Shown: positions 8,161-16,714 of the stretch, in pieces | Numbering within the stretch: the stretch's first letter is position 1 | How the letters are laid out: every line of letters begins with the position of its first letter | From: a marine group bacterium Sva0996 bin134 | GTDB taxonomy: Bacteria > Actinomycetota > Acidimicrobiia > Acidimicrobiales > Bin134 | Reading direction: 5' to 3' | Length of the DNA: 60,476 nucleotides | Assembly (NCBI GenBank): GCA_002239105.1 | Contig: MPNQ01000018.1 | Span: 1-60,476 of the forward strand | The notes under the pieces: generated by a model | Database searches by the model: none | What the model was told of the DNA's origin: nothing | The model's input: the letters and a program-made list of their open reading frames with translations, nothing else | Program-made: the position numbers and the translations under genes

Positions 8161-8880
8161 ATGGAATTCCAAAAGGAAAAATCAAACACATTGTATGGCT
8201 CATTCAGCAATGAACCAATTCAGGCTTTCATTAGCTACAATAATGCACACAAGAGTAGAGCCGAAGATTTAAAGATCTGCTTGGAAGAATATTGCATTGA
8301 GTCTTTTGTCGCAATTCGAGATATTGGACAATCACAGGAATGGCAAAGTGCTCTTGAAGACGCTCTAGGTAGTGCCGATATCATGATTGCATTGTTATCT
8401 GATGATTTTGGCCAAAGCGACTGGACTGATCAAGAAGTTGGTGTTGGCATTGGACGTGAGATACCCGTCTATCCAATCAAGATAGGCCAGAATAACCCTC
8501 ATGGTTTCTTACAAAAGTACCAAGCGATAGAGGGCAACTCTCAAGAGTGTGCTGTTACAATTTACAAACTACTACTTGGAGAGGATGAGCGAGAAGTGGT
8601 CTCCGAAAGTCTTCGACAACGATCCAAGAGAGCCTACTTTAGTCAATTGGAGAACTTAAAAGGTAATAAGAACTTCCCCATTTCTAACCGGTTAGCACAA
8701 TTCTTAGATGCTATTCGAACTCTAAGCGACGAGGAAGAGCAAGAATTAGTGGACCTCTATAATGGTAGCCGATATATCTTTGATGCAAATGAATTTCGCC
8801 AGAACATTCTGTCACAATTATTTAGGATTACAGATCATAGGTATCAACTTGACGAATATAGTCTCACAAGATTCGACTGA
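8161..8880 (+). CDS. Stand-alone TIR-domain protein, probable NADase/defence effector
   Basis: A 239-residue protein with an N-terminal TIR domain (about residues 18-140). Strand A reads QAFISYNNAHKS, and the BB-loop region is FVAIRDIGQSQEW. SADIMIALLSDDF leads into SDWTDQEV, which matches the S-x-W-x-x-x-E pattern carrying the NAD-cleaving glutamate (E92). The remaining ~95 residues look helical and are not recognised. In bacteria such proteins cleave NAD or make cyclic ADP-ribose signals during phage defence; which applies here is unknown. The gene is markedly AT-rich with codons such as AAA, AAT, TTA and ATA, unlike every neighbour, so recent transfer is likely. No Thoeris ThsA, SIR2, STING or cyclase partner lies beside it. 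The nearest neighbours are a divergent toxin-antitoxin pair and a convergent RCC1-repeat lipoprotein gene. Confidence 0.85.
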   Translation: MEFQKEKSNTLYGSFSNEPIQAFISYNNAHKSRAEDLKICLEEYCIESFVAIRDIGQSQEWQSALEDALGSADIMIALLSDDFGQSDWTDQEVGVGIGREIPVYPIKIGQNNPHGFLQKYQAIEGNSQECAVTIYKLLLGEDEREVVSESLRQRSKRAYFSQLENLKGNKNFPISNRLAQFLDAIRTLSDEEEQELVDLYNGSRYIFDANEFRQNILSQLFRITDHRYQLDEYSLTRFD

Positions 8881-8941
8881 CCACTGGCCCTTTAGCATCA
8901 GTGAAGCAGGCCCAAAGAGGCCCTGAGTTTCGAATACCGTA

Positions 8942-10147
8942 CTAGTCATCCGGATGTTCGAGGCAGGGGGCTATCACACCAACGAGCTCTTCCGATTGTT
9001 CGGCCAACAGCCCCATCCGCCCAATGGCCATCGACTCGTCGGGGCCACGCAGCGACTCCACCACCTCAGCTCCAGCCGCGGACCATTCTGCTAGGGCCTC
9101 AATGAGCCGAGCAGAAGCCAAGTTCGCGGCGTATGACAGGCCCACGTGAACCACATCGGGGTTCTCAACGCTCGCCCGCTCGTAGGCTTCGATGGCCATA
9201 ATGTAGTCGGCCTCCTCGTCGATGTACCGCTCCCACTCCCGCCCGATGGGCTCTACCCCCGACGCGGCAAAATCCTGTTGCACCAGCAACAAGAGGTTGA
9301 ATACAACGCCCATGTTCGAGTCCGCTTGCTTCAAAGCGACGTTGCAGATTACTGCATGCGCGGTTTGCTCTCCCGTCATCCCCGACACCAGCCCCCCGGA
9401 CAATTCGGCTAGTTCGGCTTGATCTTCGGGGCTCAGATTTATGTCCGGGTATTCGGCTCGTTCTGTGGGGCTCGAAATCGTGGCAGATGCTCGGGGCGGG
9501 TCCGCCTGACCGTACTTGTTGTCACCCCAGCATTCGATAGTTTCGTCGTGGCGTATGCCGCAAGAATGCGCACCGCCTGCGGAAATAGCCGCGAACCGGC
9601 CTGGGGGCGGGTCCGCCTGACCGTACTTGTTGTCACCCCAGCATTCGATAGTTTCGTCGTGGCGTATGCCGCAAGAATGCGCACCGCCTGCAGAGATGGC
9701 CGCGAACCGGCCTCGGGGCGGATCCGCCTGACCGAAGTTGTCCCATCCCCAGCACTCGACAGTTCCGTGGTTACGGATGCCGCAAGAGTGCCCGTAGCTT
9801 GCTGCGATGCCCGTGAACCGGCCTCGGGGCGGGTCCGCCTGACCGAAGCGGCTGTCTCCCCAGCATTCGATAGTTTCGTCGTGGCGTATGCCGCAAGAAT
9901 GCGCACCGCCAGCGGAAATGGCCGCGAACCGGCCTCGGGGCGGGTCCGCTCGCCCGTACTCGGCGTCTCCCCAGCATTCGACAGTTCCGTCGGAGCGTAT
10001 GGAGCAAGAATGCTCTCCGCCTGCGGAGATGGCGGTATATGTGGTCGGGGTCAGAGGTGGTGTGGTGGAGCCGGAACAGCCGCTCAGCAACACCAATAAC
10101 ACCGTGGCTAACAGGGCGGCAAGCGGGCGCAGCTCTTGCATCACCAT
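8942..10147 (-). CDS. RCC1-repeat lipoprotein
   Basis: A 401-residue predicted surface lipoprotein. The N-terminus is a lipoprotein signal with a hydrophobic core and lipobox LLSGC, followed by a Ser/Thr/Pro linker. Residues of about 38-225 are five tandem 37-residue RCC1-like units of the type ISAGGxHSCGIRxDxTxECWG followed by ADPPRGRF, each a blade of a probable beta-propeller. The C-terminal ~175 residues are acidic, helical and unrecognised. Five units are fewer than the seven of a closed RCC1 propeller, so it may be incomplete, may oligomerise, or may use its C-terminal domain to close. The start could be ATG 10147 or ATG 10141. The repeats are nearly identical at DNA level, pointing to recent duplication or conversion. 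Confidence 0.85.
   Translation of the reverse strand: MVMQELRPLAALLATVLLVLLSGCSGSTTPPLTPTTYTAISAGGEHSCSIRSDGTVECWGDAEYGRADPPRGRFAAISAGGAHSCGIRHDETIECWGDSRFGQADPPRGRFTGIAASYGHSCGIRNHGTVECWGWDNFGQADPPRGRFAAISAGGAHSCGIRHDETIECWGDNKYGQADPPPGRFAAISAGGAHSCGIRHDETIECWGDNKYGQADPPRASATISSPTERAEYPDINLSPEDQAELAELSGGLVSGMTGEQTAHAVICNVALKQADSNMGVVFNLLLLVQQDFAASGVEPIGREWERYIDEEADYIMAIEAYERASVENPDVVHVGLSYAANLASARLIEALAEWSAAGAEVVESLRGPDESMAIGRMGLLAEQSEELVGVIAPCLEHPDD
9501..10055 (-). repeat. Five tandem 111-bp units within the RCC1-repeat gene
   Basis: The phrase TCCGCCTGAC or a close variant recurs at 9501, 9612, 9723, 9834 and 9945, an exact 111-base period equal to 37 codons. The units at 9501-9611 and 9612-9722 differ at only about five of 111 positions; the others are more diverged. 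The period being a multiple of three keeps unit gain or loss in frame. Confidence 0.9.
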
Positions 10148-10406
10148 CGACCTATGTCCATGGGTCTACCGGGCATCACCCTATGCCTCCAATGGTCCGA
10201 TTACTCGTACCAAAAGGGCCGGGGTTGCGCGGCCCGGTTGCTTGTTCAGCAAGGGGGTTGAGTTTCCTTGGATGGATACCCACGACAATCTTTCACCAAG
10301 GACAAAGGGCAGAAGGCTCTTATGGCCACATCAGCGCAACTTGCGACTCTGTCCGGGGATCCCCCGCCAGGCTGAGGCAGCAAGGACCAAGAGCAAACTC
10401 CCCGTG

Positions 10407-12212
10407 TCAACTACGGAATTCCAAGCCCTCAAGGGTGCCATCGTCTCGCCATGCCTTCAGGAGCTTGAAGAATTCCTGGGCGCCCCCACCGTAGGTGCCG
10501 CCGAACCAGCCGGGGCCGTCGTCGGGCTTTCCCTCGTTGTTGTAGTAGCCGGGTGTGCACGACTCCAGAAAGCCGGCTCGGCGATAGGCCGATTCCGTGA
10601 TCAGCCGCACCCAGTCGGCCTCGGCCTGCTCGGTGGGCTCGACCACCTCAGCGCCTGCCGACAGGCCCTGCTCGACGATGTAGGCCACATGCTGGCTCTG
10701 TTCGTTGTAGAGCTCGGTGAAGTTGGGCGAAACCCCCGACTGGATGCCGCCCATGTGCAACAAGTTGGGATATCCCCGGGTGACCACCCCGTGGTAGGTG
10801 GACATGCCGTCGGCCCACCGCTCGCTCAGGGTCACCCCGCCCCGGCCGTAGATCTCGCAGTTGGCCCGGTGGGAGTAGTCGGTGCCCACCTCGAACCCGG
10901 TGGCGAAGATAAGGCAGTCCAGTTCGTACTCCTGTCCGCCGACAATCACGCCCCGGGGCGTGATGCGATCCACGCCTTGGCCGTCGGTGTCCACCAGCGT
11001 GACGTTGGGGCGGTTGAAGGTGGGCAGATAGTCGTCGTGGAAGCAGGGCCGCTTGCAGAACTGCCGGTAGTAGGGCTTGAGCGCCTCGGCGAGGGAGGGG
11101 TCCTCGATCAACTCTTCCACCCGGCGGCGGATCTGCTCCATCTTCTGGAAGTCGGCCATCTCCATGGCCTCGGCGATCTCCTCGGGAGTGCCCATGCGGG
11201 TGCCCTCACCCAGGGCGGTGAGGTTACGCAAGATGTCGGTCCAACCGTCGCTGACCAAGTCCTCGTCCTGCATGCTGCCGGCCACGATATTGCCGAAGTT
11301 CTCTATGCGGTTCTGCTGCCAACCGGGCTCCAGCGACATGGCCCACTCCGGGTCGGTGGGCCGGTTGCCCCGCACGTCGATGGACGACGGGGTGCGCTGG
11401 AACACGAACAGGTGCTGGGCGGCCTCGCCCACATGGGGAATGCACTGCACCGCGGTGGCGCCGGTGCCGATCACCCCGACCACCTTGTCGGACAGCTCGG
11501 TCAGGCCCCCGTTGGTGTCGCCGCCGGTGTAGTCGTAGTCCCACCGGCTGGTGTGGAACGAGTGGCCCTCGAAGGTGTCGATGCCGGCGATGCCGGGCAG
11601 CTTGGGTCGGCTGAGGGGCCCGATGGCCATGATCACGAACCGGGCCCGCATCCGGTCGTTGTGGTTGGTGTGCAGCACCCAGCGGTTGTCGGAGTCGTCC
11701 CAGTGCATCTCATGGACTCGGGTGCCGAAGCACACGTCGCGGTACAGATCGAAGTGGTGGCCCAGCGCCCGGCAGTGCTCCAGGATCTCGGGGCCATAGG
11801 AGTACTTCTCCTTGGGCATGTAGCCCATCTCCTCCAGCATCGGCAGGTAGATGTACGACTCGATGTCGCACTGCACGCCCGGGTACTGGTTCCAGTACCA
11901 GGTGCCGCCGAACTCGGCCCCGGTCTCGATCATCCGGATGCTCTCCACCCCGAACTGGCGCAGCCGGGCCCCGGCCAAGAGCCCGCTGAACCCGGTGCCG
12001 ATGATGACCACGTCCACCTCGTCGGTGAGCGGCTCCCGGGTGATCCCGGCTTGGGCGGGGTCGTCAAGGTAGCGGGAATACTCGCCGTCCATGGCGATGT
12101 ACTGATCGTTGCCTTCGGCCCGGAGGCGCTTGTCGCGCTCCTGCCGATACTTCTCCCGCAGAGCATCGGGGTCGAAGTCCATCCTGGTGTCGGAAGAGAG
12201 AGTGTCGCTCAT
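10407..12212 (-). CDS. Flavin-binding monooxygenase, Baeyer-Villiger type
   Basis: A 601-residue NADPH- and FAD-dependent monooxygenase. The first Rossmann motif is IIGTGFSGLLAGARL, followed by EFGGTWYWNQYPGVQCD, the usual flavin-side loop of class B monooxygenases. The Baeyer-Villiger fingerprint F-x-G-x-x-x-H-x-x-x-W is intact in FEGHSFHTSRW. The NADPH motif is VIGTGATAVQCIP. Expected role: insertion of oxygen next to a ketone in a cyclic, steroid or long-chain substrate, fitting the P450s and dehydrogenases elsewhere in the window. An N-terminal extension of about 70 residues before the first Rossmann motif resembles that of the larger ketone monooxygenases. It is divergent from the cupin gene by 20 bases. 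Confidence 0.92.
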   Translation of the reverse strand: MSDTLSSDTRMDFDPDALREKYRQERDKRLRAEGNDQYIAMDGEYSRYLDDPAQAGITREPLTDEVDVVIIGTGFSGLLAGARLRQFGVESIRMIETGAEFGGTWYWNQYPGVQCDIESYIYLPMLEEMGYMPKEKYSYGPEILEHCRALGHHFDLYRDVCFGTRVHEMHWDDSDNRWVLHTNHNDRMRARFVIMAIGPLSRPKLPGIAGIDTFEGHSFHTSRWDYDYTGGDTNGGLTELSDKVVGVIGTGATAVQCIPHVGEAAQHLFVFQRTPSSIDVRGNRPTDPEWAMSLEPGWQQNRIENFGNIVAGSMQDEDLVSDGWTDILRNLTALGEGTRMGTPEEIAEAMEMADFQKMEQIRRRVEELIEDPSLAEALKPYYRQFCKRPCFHDDYLPTFNRPNVTLVDTDGQGVDRITPRGVIVGGQEYELDCLIFATGFEVGTDYSHRANCEIYGRGGVTLSERWADGMSTYHGVVTRGYPNLLHMGGIQSGVSPNFTELYNEQSQHVAYIVEQGLSAGAEVVEPTEQAEADWVRLITESAYRRAGFLESCTPGYYNNEGKPDDGPGWFGGTYGGGAQEFFKLLKAWRDDGTLEGLEFRS

Positions 12213-12232
12213 AGCTCACTACGATAGAACTC

Positions 12233-12691
12233 ATGACCTTCGAGGCCCGATTCGACCTGAGCGATGTGCATTGGACCCACATGGAAGGGGGCCCCGAGTT
12301 CGACTATCCCATCGAATACGACGTGGCCGTGCTGGGCTCACAGCCCGAGAACGGCACGCTTGACCTGCTGGTTCGCTTCGCCCCCAACTCCCATTGCCAC
12401 TTCCACCGCCACGTGGCCGCCACCCGGACCCTCGTGCTCCAAGGCGAGCACCATGTGTTCGACATCGAGCCCGACGGCGAGACCATCCACAAGATCAAGC
12501 CCCCCGGCACCTACGGCCAGAGCCCCGGCGGGGAGATCCACATGGAGCGGGGCGGGCCGGACGGGGCCATCGTGCTGTTCAACCTCCACTCCCCCACCGG
12601 CGTTCTGTTCGAGTCGCTCGACGCCGACCACAACATCACCGCCGTGTCCACCATCGAATCGATGTCCGAGGGCCCCTTGATGGGGGGCTAG
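12233..12691 (+). CDS. Cupin-fold protein
   Basis: A 152-residue single-domain cupin. The metal-ligand cluster NSHCHFHRH (H54, H56, H58, H60) followed by LVLQGEHHVFD corresponds to cupin motif 1 plus the following turn. The distal strand motif is less clear (GGEIHMERGGPDGAIVLFN). No signal peptide is present. It shares a short divergent promoter region with the Baeyer-Villiger monooxygenase and may work on the same substrate, for example as an isomerase or hydrolase, but that is inference from neighbourhood only. Confidence 0.75.
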   Translation: MTFEARFDLSDVHWTHMEGGPEFDYPIEYDVAVLGSQPENGTLDLLVRFAPNSHCHFHRHVAATRTLVLQGEHHVFDIEPDGETIHKIKPPGTYGQSPGGEIHMERGGPDGAIVLFNLHSPTGVLFESLDADHNITAVSTIESMSEGPLMGG

Positions 12692-12702
12692 ACCAGCAAG
12701 AG

Positions 12703-12779
12703 TGGTGGACCGTACTGGACTTGAACCAGTGACCTCTCGCGTGTGAGGCGAGCGCTCTGGCCAACTGAGCTAACGGTCC
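12703..12779 (-). tRNA. tRNA-Val (anticodon CAC)
   Basis: On the minus strand, GGACCGT pairs with ACGGTCC to form the acceptor stem, followed by an encoded ACCA end. The anticodon arm is CTCGC-CTCACAC-GCGAG with anticodon CAC, which reads GTG. The D arm (GCTCAGTTGGCCAGAGC) and T arm (CTGGTTCAAGTCCAG) are normal. The gene sits between the convergent cupin and amidase genes. Confidence 0.95.
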
Positions 12780-12788
12780 GGGGGCCGT

Positions 12789-14177
12789 TCAGGATAGCTC
12801 AGGCCACATCGGCGGAGCGAAGAGTTGTTCGCAGTAGGCCATGGCTTGGAGCACCCGCACATCGCCGAGCTGGGGGCCCACCAACTGGAGGCCCACCGGC
12901 ATGCCGTCGGAGGCGAATCCTGCTCGGACGCTGCCCGCGGGCAGCCGGGTGAGGTTGTAGGGGTAGGTGTGGCGGATCCAGTTGTCGACGTGTTCGCCGT
13001 TGACCGACCCCTGGCCTCCGCACTCGGGAAAATGGCCGGCCACGGTGGGGGTAAGGAGCAGGTCGGCGTCGGCCAGCACACCGTTGAGCGTTTCGGACAT
13101 GGCGTAGAAGATGTCGAGCGCCCGGTTGAAATCGGCCACTTGGGGTTCAGCGGACAGCCCGAAGTAGTAGCGCAGACCGGGGGTTATCTGGTCCATCTGC
13201 TCTTTGGTCAGCTCGCCCAACTCGCCCGACACCGCGTTGGCCGATAACAGCACGTACTCCCAGATGGGGTCGTTGAACAGCGCCTCTTCACGGACCTCCA
13301 CCGCCACGCCGGCGGCCTCCATCTGGGCCACCGCGGCCTCGCATACTGCCACCACCTCGGCATCCGACGGGTTGCCGTCGGGTGAAGGGCACCACACCGC
13401 CCGCTTCGGCATCCAGTCCTCATCCAGTGCCTGGCGCCATGAATGTTCGGGACGGGGCAATGAGTCGAGGTCGCGGGGCGACGGCCCCATCACCAGGTCT
13501 TGCACAAAGGCCACGTCGGCCACCCGCAGCGCCATCGGGCCGTGGACCGACAGGGGCCACAGTCGGTACGGCCCCTCCACCGGCACCCGGCCCAGGCTGG
13601 CCTTGAAGCCGCTGAACCCGCAGGCGGCGGCGGGGATGCGGATCGACCCGCCCCCATCAGAGCCGGTACACAGCGGCACCAGCCCCGCGGTCAGCGCCGC
13701 CGCGGTGCCCCCTGAAGACCCACCCGGTGAGCGCTTCGGGTTCCACGGGTTGCCGGTGGCCCCGAACACGGGGTTGTAGGTGTCGCCGGTCCAGCCGAAC
13801 TCCGGGGTGTTGGTCTTTCCCATCACCACGCAGCCCGCGGCCCGCAGCCGTTCCACCAAGATGCTGTCGGCTTCCGCAGGCGGGTCGTCGGAATGCAGAA
13901 ACGAACCCTGAGAGGTCACATACCCGGCGGCGTCCTCCAGATCCTTGACCCCGAACGGAATCCCGGCCAACGGACCGACCTCGTCGCCCGAGGCCACCCG
14001 GGCGTCAATCTCGTCAGCCTCCGCCAACGACCGCTCGGGATCGGTGGCCACAAAGGCGTTCAACTCATCCTGGGCCTCAATGGCCGCCAGCGAGGCCTCC
14101 ACCATCTCCCGGGCCGACACCTCCCGGCCCTGAACCGCCGTGGCCCACCCCTGCACCGACCGCTCACGAAAGTCCAT
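12789..14177 (-). CDS. Amidase signature-family enzyme
   Basis: A 462-residue amidase signature enzyme hydrolysing a C-N bond of a carboxamide. The Ser-cisSer-Lys triad elements are visible: K78 in GIPFGVKD, the cis-serine in PGGSSGGT (151-158) and the nucleophile S178 in GSDGGGSIR (usual form GSDTGGSIR). The frame is open to 14222, but ATG 14177 is preceded by GAAGGAG at ideal spacing and begins the family N-terminus. It is not accompanied by gatB or gatC, and its C-terminal half resembles catabolic amidases rather than GatA. Substrate unknown. Confidence 0.88.
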   Translation of the reverse strand: MDFRERSVQGWATAVQGREVSAREMVEASLAAIEAQDELNAFVATDPERSLAEADEIDARVASGDEVGPLAGIPFGVKDLEDAAGYVTSQGSFLHSDDPPAEADSILVERLRAAGCVVMGKTNTPEFGWTGDTYNPVFGATGNPWNPKRSPGGSSGGTAAALTAGLVPLCTGSDGGGSIRIPAAACGFSGFKASLGRVPVEGPYRLWPLSVHGPMALRVADVAFVQDLVMGPSPRDLDSLPRPEHSWRQALDEDWMPKRAVWCPSPDGNPSDAEVVAVCEAAVAQMEAAGVAVEVREEALFNDPIWEYVLLSANAVSGELGELTKEQMDQITPGLRYYFGLSAEPQVADFNRALDIFYAMSETLNGVLADADLLLTPTVAGHFPECGGQGSVNGEHVDNWIRHTYPYNLTRLPAGSVRAGFASDGMPVGLQLVGPQLGDVRVLQAMAYCEQLFAPPMWPELS

Positions 14178-14246
14178 AGGAAGCTCCTTCAACGCCGAAT
14201 CCCCGACAGTACATCCCCCCAAGACAACCGCGAGCCGCGGCCGCGT

Positions 14247-15551
14247 TCAGCTTTGGGACAACGCCGAGGCCACCACTTCCAGACCGGCGGCTCGACTGGC
14301 TTTGACCAATACCGCGGTGTCGTCGTCGACCACCCCGAGGGCTGCTACTGCGGCGGCGGCATTGGCCACCGGGGGCAGGCCGTAGTCGGCGGTTGCCACC
14401 GGGATGACCTCGATGCCCAGTTCTTGAGCCAATGCGGCGATGGCGGCATGCTCGGCCGCAGCCCGCTCCCCCAGCTCGGCCATGACCCCCAGCACCGCTA
14501 CTCGGCGGCGTCGGTCCACAGAGGCTAGCGAGCGCAGTCCAGCGGCCATCGACATGGGATTGGCGTTGTAGGCGTCGTTAATGAGCACCGCCCCCGAGGC
14601 CAGATCAGTCACCTCCATGCGCCACGGCGACAACTTGGCTGAGCCCAATCCGGCGGCGATCTCATCCACCCCCACTCCGACGGCCAATGCGGCCGCGGCC
14701 GCGGCCAAGGCGTTGTCCACCATGTGCTCGCCGCACACCGCCAACGACACCTCGGCATGTCCATTGGGCGTCTCCAACCGAAACCGGGGACACAGCCCAT
14801 CGTCCAAGCTCACCCCTGACGCACACACATCGCCCGCAGAGCGGCCAAAGCTCAGCACGGCGCCCCCAGTCCGCTCGGCCATGGCCATCACCAGCGGCTG
14901 GTCGGCGTTGAGCACGGCCACGCCCGATAGGCCCAGTGACTCCACCAGCTCCCCCTTGGCCTCGGCCACCGCCTCCACCGTCCCGAACAGCTCGGTGTGG
15001 GCCGCTCCCACTGCGGTCACCACGCCCACGGTGGGCCGGGCCAGCGAGCACAGCCAGTCGATGTGGCCTTTGCCCCGGGCGCCCATCTCCACCACCACCG
15101 CCTCAGCGCTCTCCGGGCGGTTAATCAGGGTGAGCGGCACCCCCAGCTCGTTGTTGAACGACATCGGGCTGGCGTGAGTGGGGCGGCCAACACCGATGGC
15201 CGCGGCGGCCATGTCCTTCACCGATGTCTTGCCCACCGACCCGGTGATGCCCACCACCGGCCCGTCGAACCGGCCACGGGCGTGGAGGCCCAAATCGGCC
15301 AGGGCGGCGGCGGTGTCTTCTACCACCACCGCAGTGGCTCCTCGGGAAGGGGCGGAGGTCAGGTAGGCAGTTGCACCCGCAGCCAATGCGTCGTCGATGA
15401 AGTCGTGGCCGTCCCGTTCGGCAACCACCGGCACGAACAACTGGCCCGGCACCATCGTGCGAGAGTCGATGGAAGCTCCCGACACTGCGACATCAGGGCC
15501 AATCAGCCGCCCGCCGACCGCCCGGGCCACCTCCGACGCCTCCAACTGCAC
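14247..15551 (-). CDS. murF: UDP-N-acetylmuramoyl-tripeptide--D-alanyl-D-alanine ligase
   Basis: Adds the D-Ala-D-Ala dipeptide to UDP-MurNAc-tripeptide, the last cytoplasmic step of peptidoglycan precursor synthesis. The 434-residue protein has the Mur-ligase ATP loop GITGSVGKTS at residues 101-110, the N-terminal uridine-binding region with SIDSR, and the central SFNNELGVPLTL and EMGARGKGHI motifs. The frame extends to 15680, but GTG 15551 is chosen because GGGAGG precedes it at good spacing and the family N-terminus starts there. It is divergent from ddl, which makes its dipeptide substrate, with 48 bases between starts, so one intergenic region serves both. Confidence 0.93.
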   Translation of the reverse strand: MQLEASEVARAVGGRLIGPDVAVSGASIDSRTMVPGQLFVPVVAERDGHDFIDDALAAGATAYLTSAPSRGATAVVVEDTAAALADLGLHARGRFDGPVVGITGSVGKTSVKDMAAAAIGVGRPTHASPMSFNNELGVPLTLINRPESAEAVVVEMGARGKGHIDWLCSLARPTVGVVTAVGAAHTELFGTVEAVAEAKGELVESLGLSGVAVLNADQPLVMAMAERTGGAVLSFGRSAGDVCASGVSLDDGLCPRFRLETPNGHAEVSLAVCGEHMVDNALAAAAAALAVGVGVDEIAAGLGSAKLSPWRMEVTDLASGAVLINDAYNANPMSMAAGLRSLASVDRRRRVAVLGVMAELGERAAAEHAAIAALAQELGIEVIPVATADYGLPPVANAAAAVAALGVVDDDTAVLVKASRAAGLEVVASALSQS

Positions 15552-15599
15552 TCTCTTAGCCTCCCACTGTCGGCTGACTTGGTGGGGTACCGTCGGCTT

Positions 15600-16640
15600 G
15601 TGGGAACCCGCGCCCGTTTGGTGTTGCTTTTCGGCGGCCGCTCGGCTGAGCACGACGTGTCCTGCGTCTCGGCTCGCCATGTGGCTGCCGCAGCCGACAG
15701 AGAGCGCTTCGAAGTGGTCGCGGTGGGCATCTCCCGCTCAGGTCAGTGGCGGCTGGCCGAGCTGGCCGATCCCCTTCCCGACCGACTGGACGCCGACGGC
15801 CTGGGCGTGACTCCGGCCGAGATTTTCGCCGAACCCGGCACAGTGGTTTTCCCTCTGGTACACGGCCCCATGGGCGAGGACGGCACCCTTCAGGGGCTGC
15901 TGGAGGTGGCCGACGTTCCCTATGTGGGGTCGGGAGTGCTGGCCTCGGCGGTGTGCATGGACAAGGCCATGGCCAAGCTGGCGTGCGCCCAGCACCAGAT
16001 ACCCCAATGCCGCTACCGAACGGCATCGGCCGGTGACTCCACTGAGGAAGCTGCCCGAGAGGCCATCGCCGATCTGGGTCTGCCGCTGTTCGTGAAGCCG
16101 GCCAATATGGGCTCGTCGGTGGGGGTGAGCCGGGCCACCACCGAGTTCGAGACGGTGAAAGCGCTGGAAGCAGCCGCCCAGTACGACCAGACGCTGGTTA
16201 TTGAGGAGGCCGTCACCGGCCAAGAGATCGAAGTCGCCGTGCTGGGCAACCAAGACCCCGAGGCGTCTGTCCCCGGCGAGATCGTGCCCGGGGCCGAGTT
16301 CTACGACTACGCCGACAAGTACCTCACCGACGGCGCCAAACTGGTGGTTCCCGCCGAGATACCCCAAGCCGCCGCCGACCAAGCCCGTGACCTGGCCGTC
16401 ACCGCATACCGCGCCCTGCGCTGCGAGGGCATGGCCCGGGTGGACTTCCTCTACGAGCCCAACGGGAGGGGAATGCTGATCAGCGAGGTCAACACCATCC
16501 CCGGCTTCACCCCCATCAGCATGTACCCCAAACTGTGGGAGGCATCGGGCCTCCCCTACCCGCAGCTCATCGAGACGCTGGTCGCTCTAGCCGTCGAGCG
16601 CTACGAGCGCCGCCTCCAACACCGCCGCACCGACCGCTGA
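15600..16640 (+). CDS. ddl: D-alanine--D-alanine ligase
   Basis: ATP-grasp ligase of about 346 residues that joins two D-alanines for peptidoglycan synthesis. The N-terminal FGGRSAEHDVS (residues 11-21), the ATP-binding FVKPANMGSSVGVS and the C-terminal EVNTIPGFTPISMYP are diagnostic. The frame is open far upstream, antisense to murF. GTG 15600 is the only start that fits the family N-terminus (TRARLVLLFGGRS). Divergent partner of murF. Confidence 0.93.
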   Translation: MGTRARLVLLFGGRSAEHDVSCVSARHVAAAADRERFEVVAVGISRSGQWRLAELADPLPDRLDADGLGVTPAEIFAEPGTVVFPLVHGPMGEDGTLQGLLEVADVPYVGSGVLASAVCMDKAMAKLACAQHQIPQCRYRTASAGDSTEEAAREAIADLGLPLFVKPANMGSSVGVSRATTEFETVKALEAAAQYDQTLVIEEAVTGQEIEVAVLGNQDPEASVPGEIVPGAEFYDYADKYLTDGAKLVVPAEIPQAAADQARDLAVTAYRALRCEGMARVDFLYEPNGRGMLISEVNTIPGFTPISMYPKLWEASGLPYPQLIETLVALAVERYERRLQHRRTDR

Positions 16641-16714
16641 GCACCGGCCGACCTGGAGCCAGGGCAGCCCTTGCGCATTCGGGGAATACCCCCTGGGTTT
16701 GGTAGAACACTGAG

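Noticed and set aside
8161..8880. The TIR gene as ThsB of a Thoeris system
   Set aside because: No ThsA-type NADase or SIR2/Macro-domain gene lies on either side; neighbours are a toxin-antitoxin pair and an RCC1 lipoprotein gene.
9501..10055. A CRISPR array, because of regular repeats
   Set aside because: The 111-base units are contiguous coding repeats without spacers and translate to RCC1 motifs; no cas gene is present.
9888..12227. A 779-codon open frame on the plus strand
   Set aside because: It is antisense to the Baeyer-Villiger-type monooxygenase gene and the RCC1 gene end, and its product is a Val/Gly/His/Pro-rich composition typical of GC-rich shadow frames, with no family motif.
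12789..14177. The amidase as GatA of the amidotransferase
   Set aside because: No gatB or gatC is adjacent and the C-terminal half does not resemble GatA; glnS in the same window also reduces the need for it in Gln charging.
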